A stretch of 20,394 bases of DNA from a virus, in IMG/VR virus record IMGVR_UViG_3300029813_000031, positions 1-20,394 of that record; one strand, given 5' to 3'. The notes beneath the pieces were generated by a model. It had not been told where the DNA came from. It saw nothing but the letters and a program-made list of their open reading frames with translations, and did not search any database. The position numbers were made by a program, and so were the translations under genes. Within the stretch, counting starts at the first letter, position 1. Each line of letters opens with the position of its first letter. Positions 1-7,011 of the stretch are shown here, in pieces.

Positions 1-14
1 ATTGTTACCGCCAT
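1..14 (-). CDS. Start of a CDS cut by the window edge
   Basis: An ATG at 14 on the minus strand is preceded by AGGAGG nine bases upstream, just after the tail tube stop, and reads Met-Ala-Val-Thr before the window ends. The position right after the tail tube gene is where siphophages usually keep a tail assembly chaperone, but nothing in these few codons shows that. Confidence 0.6.
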
Positions 15-34
15 ATTCCTTTACCTCCTCTCTT

Positions 35-1105
35 TTATACTGTGTTGTCCACTATCGTACAAACGTCACTAGCGCCTTTCAGAGCCTGGATTGTGACAGG
101 AACTATTGTCTTTTCGCCCTTCTTATAAGCCATCCCAACTATTCCCGTGCTGGTTGCTAACGGAACGAAGATTTCACGGTTGAATCCGTCTGGATTAGTT
201 CCCGCTATCTTGAGGTTCATTGTCTTGTTTATACCATCGCCCAGTGTCACGACACTGCCAGCTAACACAGCGCCAGCTATCGCATTGTTGATATTGGTAA
301 GCGAGCTTTCCGCCATATTGCAGGTGATAGCCAGAGTTTCCTTCGCTATTACCCGGTTAATGGGGAACGTCTCTTCCTCAACATCAATGTCCATTTCGTC
401 AGCGGTATATTCAAAAACCACACCGTCTTCAGTGTAACCTACTTCAGCGTATGGACTACCTAGCGACATACCTGGTGCGGTTCCGCCTGGCTCTATCGTG
501 TAGCTGACATCGTTGATTTTTACAGTATCAACATACATGGTTCTCAATGGTGATGCTTCCCAGAGTTCGATTCGGACTCTTTTGAGTATCCAGTTGTTCA
601 TATCCCCAGCAAGAAGAGCGTTAATTGTAGCAACAACAGAAGCCAGAGTATCCCCTAAATCCCAATCGAAGAATGAACTGCCATCTTCCTTATGACCACC
701 ATATCCAACCTTATCGGCGGATGCTGATGTCTGTTGCACCCAAGCTGCAGTTCCAAGATAATTCTGTAATGGTATGGCAGTTATCTCAGCCCAGCCAACA
801 GAATCAGGGTCTTCAAACCTCCATTCGACTTGTGCGAAGTTGCCCGTAACGGCTGAGCAATAATGATAATACTCATACTTGTTGGCAGCGATGGCAGCCG
901 TAAAGCCACGGCCCAGTATCCCCGCTGGTGGGATAATCTCAAGATGCGTACTGCCAGCGTTTCCTGAACCTCCCTTATAGAGTTTCACCGAATGCGTGCC
1001 CGCTCCTTGATGCTGATCGGTCGACCATTCCGCAATGGCATCATTCGGCTGCCTGATCCCCAGCGATGCCACCCCCACTAAAACGTTCGCTATCGTTAAA
1101 GCCAT
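35..1105 (-). CDS. Major tail tube protein with inserted N-terminal domain
   Basis: The 356-residue protein is the probable subunit of the phage tail tube. The C-terminal part (about residues 215-350) has the usual tail tube layout: an LGSPYAEVGYTEDGVVFEY strand region, an acidic DMDIDVEEE stretch, then a strand-rich segment ending in VPVTIQALKG. In ordinary members that core follows soon after a first short strand. Here the first strand (MALTIANVLVGVASLGI) is separated from it by about 185 residues rich in aromatic and beta-forming residues (about 25-208), so a domain appears to be inserted. It could be a surface-exposed binding domain on the tube. An AGGAGG site precedes the ATG, which shares a base with the stop of the upstream 34-codon gene (TAATG). 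Family assignment rests on recognised pattern and gene order, not on a search. Alternative: another tail structural protein. Confidence 0.72.
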   Translation of the reverse strand: MALTIANVLVGVASLGIRQPNDAIAEWSTDQHQGAGTHSVKLYKGGSGNAGSTHLEIIPPAGILGRGFTAAIAANKYEYYHYCSAVTGNFAQVEWRFEDPDSVGWAEITAIPLQNYLGTAAWVQQTSASADKVGYGGHKEDGSSFFDWDLGDTLASVVATINALLAGDMNNWILKRVRIELWEASPLRTMYVDTVKINDVSYTIEPGGTAPGMSLGSPYAEVGYTEDGVVFEYTADEMDIDVEEETFPINRVIAKETLAITCNMAESSLTNINNAIAGAVLAGSVVTLGDGINKTMNLKIAGTNPDGFNREIFVPLATSTGIVGMAYKKGEKTIVPVTIQALKGASDVCTIVDNTV

Positions 1106-1209
1106 TATTTGCCTCCTCTAAACAGATCCTCGTAGTATTTGCCCTTTGACTGTATATCGACCTTTGGTGTGCCTATGACTTCCTTCTTCACCTTCTTCTT
1201 TTCACGCAT
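1105..1209 (-). CDS. 34-residue lysine-rich small protein
   Basis: This short gene fills the space between the tail completion gene and the tail tube gene. It has an AGGAGG site five bases before its ATG, and its TAA overlaps the tail tube ATG as TAATG, so translation of the two is probably coupled. The peptide begins MREKKKVKKEV and ends YYEDLFRGGK; it is basic and has no membrane segment or recognised domain. The tight fit and strong ribosome binding site argue that it is real. Function unknown. Confidence 0.62.
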   Translation of the reverse strand: MREKKKVKKEVIGTPKVDIQSKGKYYEDLFRGGK

Positions 1210-1219
1210 GCTTACCTCC

Positions 1220-1645
1220 TTATTCTGCCCTTATCATTATGCTAAACATCGCTAATACCCTGAAATACTCAGGTATATCTATATCCTGCAAATCTTGTGC
1301 GTGCACTTCCTCTTCAGCACTCAGTATCATATAATCATTGCCGTCGACCGTAACCGTCTGATTCTGAATACCCTGAAGCACATCGTATAATGCCCTGTAA
1401 ACCTGCCGTGCGATTATCGGGCTGCTTCCCCAACAGTCAAACTGGACGCTGGGAGTAACTATGCCAGGAATATATGGAGTAGAGCTGCCCCCCCGAGTGA
1501 AGAATCCCAACGCGGGCAATAAAGATATATCGCCCACTGGATTCTCCGGCAATCGCGGGCAGTATATCTTTTCATCGACTATATCCGTCAGGGTTGCCTG
1601 CAGAATCAAATATTCCCTTAACACAACGTTCGTGTCTATTATCAT
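1220..1645 (-). CDS. Tail completion / terminator protein (DUF3168-like)
   Basis: The 141-residue protein has the usual length and layout of the DUF3168 / gp17-like tail completion family, which caps the tail tube and joins it to the neck. The middle segment PSVQFDCWGSSPIIARQ, followed by an amphipathic helix (VYRALYDVLQGI), is the characteristic strand-helix unit of that family, and a strand-rich C-terminus follows. The start overlaps the stop of the gp10-like gene as ATGA. It lies last in the neck gene set, just before the tail tube, which is the usual place. Assigned by pattern and synteny. Confidence 0.7.
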   Translation of the reverse strand: MIIDTNVVLREYLILQATLTDIVDEKIYCPRLPENPVGDISLLPALGFFTRGGSSTPYIPGIVTPSVQFDCWGSSPIIARQVYRALYDVLQGIQNQTVTVDGNDYMILSAEEEVHAQDLQDIDIPEYFRVLAMFSIMIRAE

Positions 1646-1968
1646 CTTAAGTTTGCCTTTATCCCTTTGGGTAATTCCCCAATATGCCTATCTAAAGCTG
1701 GTTTGAAATAAGGTCTGGCTACCATCTTTGAAGTTCCCGTCTCAAGGAAGCCTCCATAACCGCTCGTGCTGTAAACCGATGCACTGAGTTCCTTTATATC
1801 AAACTTGATAGACCGCCGGTTGTTGCCTGTTAATAATGGTGAGCCTTTAATGGCATCTCCTGTGATAGCCGCGGTAACATCCTTCAGAGACTTTTCCGCC
1901 GCTTTGTGCACCTCTTTGCCAGCCTCTTTGGTTCTCAGATTCATTATTGTTTTGATATTTATCTTCAT
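1642..1968 (-). CDS. HK97 gp10-like neck/tail-joining protein
   Basis: A 108-residue protein of the HK97 gp10 family, which acts at the head-tail junction. The family core is visible: SPLLTGNNRRSI, then YGGFLETGTSKMVARPYFKPAL, where the glycine-threonine turn and the ARPxFxPAL helix are typical. I chose the ATG at 1968, which has AAGGA about nine bases upstream, over an upstream TTG at 1998 that has no ribosome binding site. The stop overlaps the next ATG (ATGA). The gene sits between the head closure and tail completion genes, in canonical order. Confidence 0.82.
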   Translation of the reverse strand: MKINIKTIMNLRTKEAGKEVHKAAEKSLKDVTAAITGDAIKGSPLLTGNNRRSIKFDIKELSASVYSTSGYGGFLETGTSKMVARPYFKPALDRHIGELPKGIKANLR

Positions 1969-1987
1969 GCCTCTAATTCCTTCAAAA

Positions 1988-2311
1988 TTACCTAACAACT
2001 CGGAGGTAGCACTCTTTGTGATGTCCTTGTATGCCGTCCTGCCTGTCCGCTACCAACAAAACCTCATAAGTTACTAAGCCAATTATCACCTTATCCTGCT
2101 CCGTAATATCCACATCACCACCGATAAAGAGCTTATAATCGGCAATGACCACTTCGGCTCCAACCTTAATCTCTTTGCCTGTGCCAGCCATTAGTCTGCA
2201 CGCTTCGTCTGAGTCGTCCCAGGTCCCAGTCGGATTGCCATAGTCATCAATATCATCTGCGGTAAACCGCTGAACAGTGCAGGTGTTGATAAGCAATGTG
2301 GTAAATGTCAT
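1988..2311 (-). CDS. Head-closure / head-tail joining protein
   Basis: A 107-residue protein matching the small beta-barrel head-tail joining family (SPP1 gp16 / HK97 gp9 type). It starts MTFTTLLINTCTVQR, contains the DYGNPTGTWDD turn typical of this family, and ends with strands for a small barrel. The ATG at 2311 overlaps the upstream stop (ATGA) and has AGGAG seven bases upstream; an in-frame extension to 2344 would run inside the previous gene and is not preferred. In such phages the protein docks under the connector and closes the DNA channel. Call based on pattern and position. Confidence 0.75.
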   Translation of the reverse strand: MTFTTLLINTCTVQRFTADDIDDYGNPTGTWDDSDEACRLMAGTGKEIKVGAEVVIADYKLFIGGDVDITEQDKVIIGLVTYEVLLVADRQDGIQGHHKECYLRVVR

Positions 2312-2655
2312 TCTTCTTCTCCTGTCAAGTCCATCTCCGCCCACTCTAACGCTGGGGTTGCCGCTTCTGTCTCCCTGAATTCCTTTGCCAGCTTGAGCAT
2401 CTTATCAACATTCTTCTGCGTGTATGCGTAATCGCCTATCTTCTCACTATCAGCACTGGCGGCATATTTAGCCGCCCACGCTTCTAAAGCATCGGCAGAA
2501 GCTAGGTTGATATTATCCGAGTTCTTAGTCAGAAAATACTCTAACTCTTGGTCACTAAATACAGCATCGGTGGTTGGGTCTACATCCGTATCGCCTATTT
2601 TGAGGCGGACTTTACCAACATTTGTATCAAGGTCATAGTTATACGTTATAGCCAT
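2308..2655 (-). CDS. Head-tail connector (gp6-like)
   Basis: The 115-residue, mainly helical acidic protein fits the gp6/YqbG-like head-tail connector family that forms a ring under the portal. The N-terminal KVRLKIGDTD followed by FSDQELEYFL is the family hallmark, and helices with AWAAKYAASAD follow. The gene has a GGAGG site eight to nine bases upstream and its stop overlaps the head closure start. It begins the four-gene neck module (connector, closure, gp10-like, tail completion). Confidence 0.82.
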   Translation of the reverse strand: MAITYNYDLDTNVGKVRLKIGDTDVDPTTDAVFSDQELEYFLTKNSDNINLASADALEAWAAKYAASADSEKIGDYAYTQKNVDKMLKLAKEFRETEAATPALEWAEMDLTGEEE

Positions 2656-2664
2656 AACACCCTC

Positions 2665-4101
2665 CTAATCTATCCTGTGGCACCTTATTGTTTCCACCTT
2701 CGATGCCTCCAGCCTTGAAGCATCTATCCTTGACGGTCTTATCCTCGACGGAGCCATCCTTGACGGATTTAACCTTGATGCCTTCACTCTCGACGGACTC
2801 ACTCTCGATGGCGTTAATCTCGACGGCGTTAACCTTATCGGTTCTAACCTTGCCCGATTCACCCTAGTGAGGAAGCACCTGATAAGGTAGGCGTCTATTA
2901 CTTGTCCTGTTCCTACCCCGCTAGCCTGAGCCTCAGCGAGCACTTCTAGCAAAGCATCGGCCATCCCGCTACCGACTCCCGATGCCTGAGCTTGTGCAAT
3001 CACATCCAGAAGAGCATCGCCACTACCTATACCCACACCATTCCCCTCAGCCTGTGCGATTACATCCAGAAAGGCATCACCGCTGCCTATGCCCACGCCG
3101 CTGGCGCTGGCTTGCCCGAAAACATCGAGACGGGCTGTCGCTTCAGCTAATCCTATACCTGAGCCTGAAGCGGAACCTTCAACTACTGCTGGTGCTGTAG
3201 CATACCCAACAACGTGGAAGTCAAGGTCATTAGTTAGTATTTTGCCCTCTATAATTCGGTTAGCATCGCACTCAACGAGACCCCAATTATGTGCTGCGGC
3301 TGTATAGTAAATATTCTCTGCTGAGCCGTTCTCACGCAAGCCATAGTAATAATTCGCTCCCGTTGTTACACAGTTAACCTCGATGAATCCCATAACGGCG
3401 GTAGCAGGTAACGCTGGTAAGTCAGTCCATTCGCTATAAGGGGGAACGCTTAAGCTAACATCAGTTGCATTGGTGTTGAAGGTAGCACCATCGGTGATAT
3501 AGCCTACAAGAGCAAAGTATTGCCAAAAGCTCTCACGATAGCCTTCGCAAATCTGGGAGTCGTCACAGCCGATAATAGCTCCAAAACAAGTATGCCCTAT
3601 ATGCTCGCCAAGATGATTATCCGTGCTTCCGTTCTTACGCAGACCAGTATCATAAAAAATAGAAGCATGACCAATTACCTCAAAAATTAGCCCGACAGCG
3701 TTAGGAGCTTCAGCACTACAATCTATGTCATTCCAAGCACCAGTCGCTGGTGTTTTAACAGCACCATTAGTAAGAAAAGTAACCCCAGACATAGTATAGC
3801 CAACGACATAAATATCTTGGTCAGTGGTGCTTCCCACATAAGCCTCAAATATCCTGTTGGCATCCACGCCTATAGCTGCCCAGAAATGGTTTATCTCATG
3901 CATATTCTGGTATGTGTTGCTGGTAGAGCCGTTCTTGCGTAACCCGATAGCGTATTGAGTGGGGGCATTAGTATTCACTATATGCAGTATTACGTCAGTA
4001 GCGTTCACTGGAATATGAGCGCTAATATCAACGTCTGTCCACGCTAAAGTAGCTCCAACAGCCACCTCAACAGGGTCAATCGGAAAGAAAGTTTGCGACA
4101 C
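2665..4101 (-). CDS. Three-domain repeat protein with Gly/Ala repeats and an Arg-every-fifth tail
   Basis: I do not recognise this 478-residue protein as a named family. It has three tandem domains of about 95 residues (about 10-102, 112-201, 210-301), each with GLRKNGS or GLRENGS (53, 153, 254), a D[AD][NS][RQ]I element and a closing VGY. Strand-rich sequence suggests a beta-sandwich. Residues 311-398 are four and a half copies of a 20-residue Gly/Ala unit (SGVGIGSGDALLDVIAQ type). Residues 413-473 have Arg or Lys at exact five-residue spacing. The start is a GTG with AAGGTG upstream, sharing a base with the preceding stop (TAGTG). Its position beside the lectin-like genes suggests an external capsid or neck decoration (inference). 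The basic tail could bind DNA or a negatively charged surface. Confidence 0.7.
   Translation of the reverse strand: MSQTFFPIDPVEVAVGATLAWTDVDISAHIPVNATDVILHIVNTNAPTQYAIGLRKNGSTSNTYQNMHEINHFWAAIGVDANRIFEAYVGSTTDQDIYVVGYTMSGVTFLTNGAVKTPATGAWNDIDCSAEAPNAVGLIFEVIGHASIFYDTGLRKNGSTDNHLGEHIGHTCFGAIIGCDDSQICEGYRESFWQYFALVGYITDGATFNTNATDVSLSVPPYSEWTDLPALPATAVMGFIEVNCVTTGANYYYGLRENGSAENIYYTAAAHNWGLVECDANRIIEGKILTNDLDFHVVGYATAPAVVEGSASGSGIGLAEATARLDVFGQASASGVGIGSGDAFLDVIAQAEGNGVGIGSGDALLDVIAQAQASGVGSGMADALLEVLAEAQASGVGTGQVIDAYLIRCFLTRVNRARLEPIRLTPSRLTPSRVSPSRVKASRLNPSRMAPSRIRPSRIDASRLEASKVETIRCHRID
2696..2860. repeat. Eleven tandem 15-bp units (five-codon repeat)
   Basis: Eleven degenerate 15-base units run back to back. 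On the plus strand each resembles atccttgacggattt or actctcgacggactc. On the minus strand they encode R-[LVIM]-x-[PA]-S units at the end of the large repeat protein. On the plus strand, in the frame starting at 2696, they read xLDGx pentapeptides. Period and phase are exact throughout. Confidence 0.9.
2908..3171. repeat. 60-bp tandem repeat, four and a half units
   Basis: Units at 3171-3112, 3111-3052, 3051-2992 and 2991-2932 (minus reading) plus a partial one encode 20-residue Gly/Ala-rich segments. The two central units are nearly identical at protein level (NGVGIGSGDALLDVIAQ and SGVGIGSGDAFLDVIAQ), which suggests recent duplication or homogenisation. The plus strand shows recurring catccagaa-aggcatc blocks. 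Confidence 0.85.
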
Positions 4102-4439
4102 TACTTCACCTTTTCAGTCTTTTCCTTGACCTCTAGGAGTGGCTTTTTGAGTTCAGCCCGTATGAGATTTATTTGCTCAACTTGCATAGTCAATCCAACC
4201 TCAGCCTCACTTAGTTGTTGCTCAGGAGTAACCTCCTCGTATATGTCAAAGCCTTTAGACCATTCCACATAATCGTTCCATAAAACAGCCTTTTGAGATT
4301 GCTTCTCTTCTGTTATCAGGGATTTGTCTGCATAGATATTCATAACGGCAATCTCATACTCACTGTCCTTTTTGAGCTTCTCTTGCTTCTGCTTCTCAGT
4401 AAGCAAATGAGGGCTTTTCGGTCTCCAGATAGTTTTCAT
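4101..4439 (-). CDS. Small coiled-coil phage protein, function unknown
   Basis: A 112-residue charged protein with high predicted helix content. It has a Lys/Glu-rich first third (LLTEKQKQEKLKKDSEYE) and a second helical stretch after TPEQQLSEAEVGL. No catalytic motif or membrane segment is visible. GGGAGG lies seven bases before the ATG, and the stop shares a base with the GTG of the large repeat protein, so the two are probably translated together. It may be a chaperone or assembly partner for that protein, but this is inferred only from adjacency. Confidence 0.7.
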   Translation of the reverse strand: MKTIWRPKSPHLLTEKQKQEKLKKDSEYEIAVMNIYADKSLITEEKQSQKAVLWNDYVEWSKGFDIYEEVTPEQQLSEAEVGLTMQVEQINLIRAELKKPLLEVKEKTEKVK

Positions 4440-4460
4440 AACGCTTCCTCCCTTAAACTC

Positions 4461-4850
4461 CTAAGCCAAATTTAATACCAATGCATCAATCGGCAACTTA
4501 AACGTATCGCCCGCATTGCACGCTTTTTCAGCAGCCAATGGAGCCCAGTAAAGTATATTACCTGCAGTGGCGGCATCGCACACGATGGCGTATTTTACTG
4601 TCACGGCGGGCATCACTAAGAACTCCAGTGCCACCGAGTTCTTAATAGTCGCCTTCCCTGCTACCTGTGCTATGGCGCCGAAAGTTATCGCCTTTCTATT
4701 ACCAGTATAGGCAGTGATTTCGTGAGTAAGCGTGCCTGCCTCCAATTCAGCATCATAATCTCCAGTTTCTATCAACCCACAATAGGTAACAACATCCTTG
4801 AATGTTTCCTGCAGCCACTTTTCCTCTTGATAATCGGATATATTCGCCAT
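4461..4850 (-). CDS. Gp80-like small structural protein
   Basis: A 129-residue protein. It contains the pattern common in a family of small siphophage structural proteins (gp80 / tail-fibre-like): an RKAITFGA strand, then VKYAIVCDAATAGNILYWAPL, then NAGDTFKLPIDAL. In that family the aspartate-alanine-GGN-LLYW turn and the GDTF-IP element are the most constant parts. The biological role is unproven; members are annotated as tail fibre or head decoration. AGGAGA precedes the ATG. It is one of a run of beta-rich small genes between the capsid and connector genes. Confidence 0.62.
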   Translation of the reverse strand: MANISDYQEEKWLQETFKDVVTYCGLIETGDYDAELEAGTLTHEITAYTGNRKAITFGAIAQVAGKATIKNSVALEFLVMPAVTVKYAIVCDAATAGNILYWAPLAAEKACNAGDTFKLPIDALVLNLA

Positions 4851-4861
4851 AATTTATCTCC

Positions 4862-5377
4862 TCATGCTGTCCACGGCCAGGTAGTTAATAGGGGTATTGG
4901 ATTAGTGATTTCTATATGTCTTATTAAAACCACGCTGACTTCCAATTCATCTTCATTAGTTGAAGCTGTCTTTACTCTGCCCCATAACTTAGCGTTCGTA
5001 GGGCAATCCTGGCTATAAAAAGCAAACAGTTCTGTTGCCCTTACCACAGGGGTGGGTAATAGTGTCCGCCTTTCGCCTAATATCTGGGCAGTGGTAGGAT
5101 CAGAACCACCGACAGTGCTAAACCCTAGCTGAACGAAATAGGTTGTCGCTGCATTCGCCTCTTCTATAACTAGGCCAACCACCTCGTAAATAAATCCAAT
5201 AGTGCCTAGCGGAACTATCTCCGTCCAGCTACCGAAGGTATTAGCCGCCGCATTCGCAGCCAGAGTTATCGTGGCTCCTACATCCTGTGGATAGACACGG
5301 CACCGTGAATGCTCATGGTGTTCCTCAATTGCTATATTACCAAGTGCATCTCTAATTCTTCCTATTATATCTATCAT
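4862..5377 (-). CDS. Beta-rich decoration-type protein, unknown
   Basis: A 171-residue protein with a short N-terminal helix (MIDIIGRIRDALGN) followed by a strand-rich body that looks like a single beta-sandwich or jelly roll; no named family is recognised. I place the start at the ATG at 5377, which has GAGGTGG eight bases upstream and overlaps the stop of the LamG gene, rather than at an in-frame GTG at 5389. The segment from WTEIVPLGTIGFIYEVVGL to a later EVSVVLIRHIEI resembles phage virion surface proteins in general. Its partners are probably the adjacent lectin-like genes (inference). Confidence 0.65.
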   Translation of the reverse strand: MIDIIGRIRDALGNIAIEEHHEHSRCRVYPQDVGATITLAANAAANTFGSWTEIVPLGTIGFIYEVVGLVIEEANAATTYFVQLGFSTVGGSDPTTAQILGERRTLLPTPVVRATELFAFYSQDCPTNAKLWGRVKTASTNEDELEVSVVLIRHIEITNPIPLLTTWPWTA

Positions 5378-6090
5378 GATAAGAACCACCTCAATTCTCG
5401 TTCATATACCCATCTCCAATCAGCTTCGGTCAATGCTCTACCATTCCAAGCCCTCGGTCGCCAGAGTCCGCCCTTATAGGAGTTAAAAGCTGGAACAGCC
5501 TCACGCCCGATATAAAGATTTCGGTTACAAGTATCGGCATTAACCAAACCACCGTTGCATATTGTGGTAAGGGCTGCAAAACCATCCACGTCACCCCTGT
5601 AAAATTGCCCAACAGCCCCAATTCGGCTAAACCCCATAAAATACCAGTTACCATAAGCCCAGCCATGAGAATAAGCGGATGTGCGGAGATTCGGAGCTTG
5701 ACTCAGATGATGGTGACGCATTTGTAGCGTCAGAGTCGTATAGTGGTATAGCTCCCAGCCATCGACGCTTACAAGAAACCGACTCATCAGGGTTTTGTCA
5801 TCAGCTCCACCACTATCAATTCTGAACCATCCCCCAACACTATAATCCTGTGAAGTGAAATTCAGGTTTGCAGTATCGGCAGCCGAAGCCCACAAATACT
5901 CGGTAGCCCCATCAAGCGTAAGGAAGGGCAAATGGGAATCAAGTATCGACCACGGAGCCGTATTAGGAACTATCGTAACAAGAGGATGTGTCTTGGCTAC
6001 ACTGTGAGTAATAACCCCAGCCCCTTCCCTGAATGGAAGGTCCAGAACAATATCCCTGTTTATGTCCAAAGCGTCATAGTGCACACTCAT
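5374..6090 (-). CDS. LamG / concanavalin A-like lectin domain protein
   Basis: The 238-residue protein is a single concanavalin A-like (LamG, Laminin_G_3) domain. The DLPFREGAG start, LTLDGATEYLW, FTSQDYSVGGWFRID, the central WELYHY strand, WYFMGFSRI, the LYIGREA strand and the closing KGGLWRPRAWNGRALTEADW are the ordered hallmarks of this fold. Such domains bind glycans, and on phage capsids or tails they decorate the virion and may help it stick to cells or mucus-like polymers. No signal peptide or anchor is visible, as expected for a virion protein. It starts with GAGGAGG seven to eight bases upstream and overlaps its neighbours by ATGA-type junctions. The fold is fairly certain; the ligand and virion location are inferred. 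Confidence 0.82.
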   Translation of the reverse strand: MSVHYDALDINRDIVLDLPFREGAGVITHSVAKTHPLVTIVPNTAPWSILDSHLPFLTLDGATEYLWASAADTANLNFTSQDYSVGGWFRIDSGGADDKTLMSRFLVSVDGWELYHYTTLTLQMRHHHLSQAPNLRTSAYSHGWAYGNWYFMGFSRIGAVGQFYRGDVDGFAALTTICNGGLVNADTCNRNLYIGREAVPAFNSYKGGLWRPRAWNGRALTEADWRWVYERELRWFLS

Positions 6091-6560
6091 TATGGAGCCT
6101 CCTCGTAAAAAACCTCAAAATCGTAATCTCGGTTTGTGCCCGCCGTCTTTTGAATCGTTACCTTGATTCCATAACGATTAGGTTCTAAGTCAATATTGAT
6201 TAGTGGTTCGGCTGGCACTCCCGCATAAGTTACCGAGTCCTGTTCTCTATGGACACCCCCGGGTGCTATGCGATAATGAGTCTTCACAACCACAGTCTCC
6301 GTAGCAGTATGGTTAGTGAAGTCTATCTTGACGCATACAGATCTGAAAATCCCCGCGGGCGCTTCGGCGATATAGAGGTTCTGTACATTGCCGTCGGTTG
6401 TCAGTTGCCCCGCAATTTCGGTAAGTATAGCCTCAGCATCGGTGACTTCCCTGATAGCGTCAGAATCTTCAAGGACAGCATCAACATCTGTTTGTAGAGT
6501 AGCCAAATCAGCCAGTATTTCAGTTTCGTCCAGTGGGTTGCAAATACCTTCGCCGCTCAT
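6090..6560 (-). CDS. Helical-stalk plus beta-domain structural protein, unknown
   Basis: A 156-residue protein in two parts: an acidic helical stretch (about 10-52, rich in DLATLQTDVDAVLED and EAILTEIAGQL) and a C-terminal beta domain (about 60-156) ending in YDFEVFYEEAP. The layout is that of a short fibre or spike: a trimerising helix followed by a globular head. No family is recognised with confidence. The start overlaps the preceding stop as ATGA. It precedes the LamG gene and may carry or position it (inference). Confidence 0.62.
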   Translation of the reverse strand: MSGEGICNPLDETEILADLATLQTDVDAVLEDSDAIREVTDAEAILTEIAGQLTTDGNVQNLYIAEAPAGIFRSVCVKIDFTNHTATETVVVKTHYRIAPGGVHREQDSVTYAGVPAEPLINIDLEPNRYGIKVTIQKTAGTNRDYDFEVFYEEAP

Positions 6561-6856
6561 GGGTGCGTACCCTCACTTACTGCTAGATTTGTTTCATCTT
6601 CCGCTATACCATAAATATCACCAAGAAACAGATTATTTGTGCCTATATGGTAAGTGCCACCATTCGGATTGAGTCGTTGTCCCATACCCATAACCGCAGC
6701 ATGCCCTCTGGCTAAATAGACAACATTGTCTCCGTCATTCGTAATATCGGCATCCGCCCTAGCTTCATTCGCTGCCAATGCCAGCATCGAACCTGGCCCG
6801 ACTATGGCTTGGGTATCTATAGCATTATCTACTGGAAATATTGTTGGATCAGGCAT
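6557..6856 (-). CDS. Small phage structural protein, unknown
   Basis: A 99-residue protein with a small beta-rich body. The MPDPTIFPVDN opening and the NDGDNVVYLARG strand recall small capsid-associated proteins that carry an ITNxGxxxVYL-like strand. AAGGAGG lies nine bases before the ATG, which overlaps the stop of the 53-residue cysteine-containing gene. No membrane segment or catalytic residue is apparent. It belongs to the decoration gene run; its role is not known. Confidence 0.65.
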   Translation of the reverse strand: MPDPTIFPVDNAIDTQAIVGPGSMLALAANEARADADITNDGDNVVYLARGHAAVMGMGQRLNPNGGTYHIGTNNLFLGDIYGIAEDETNLAVSEGTHP

Positions 6857-7010
6857 CTTCTGTATCCTCCTTGAGTATCACACCGTGCGTCTCCCAATAT
6901 ACTATCCGCTTGCGGTTATGCACGCATATATCAACAATGCATTTATTCCCAGACCGCTTAGAGCATTTCACCGCTTTGCAGTATTTGGCGTTATAAGGCT
7001 TTCTATTCAT
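6849..7010 (-). CDS. 53-residue four-cysteine small protein
   Basis: This short ORF fills the space between two clear genes. It begins one base after the stop of the upstream 99-codon gene and its stop overlaps the next ATG (ATGCCTGA). The peptide starts MNRKPYNAKYCKAVK and has cysteines at 11, 16, 24 and 29, then a strand-like KRIVYWETHGVIL. The four cysteines could bind zinc, although the spacing (C-x4-C-x7-C-x4-C) is not a standard ribbon. No good ribosome binding site is seen, so translation would rely on coupling. Function unknown. Confidence 0.55.
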   Translation of the reverse strand: MNRKPYNAKYCKAVKCSKRSGNKCIVDICVHNRKRIVYWETHGVILKEDTEDA

Positions 7011-7011
7011 G

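Noticed and set aside
1968-1998. TTG start at 1998 for the gp10-like gene
   Set aside because: No ribosome site, and the family start matches the ATG at 1968.
2669-2890. Plus-strand pentapeptide-repeat gene
   Set aside because: No usual start codon or ribosome site, and it lies wholly inside a long minus-strand gene that ends cleanly before the next gene; kept as a finding only.
2902-3171. CRISPR-like repeats
   Set aside because: Repeats are contiguous and in frame with a protein; there are no unique spacers.
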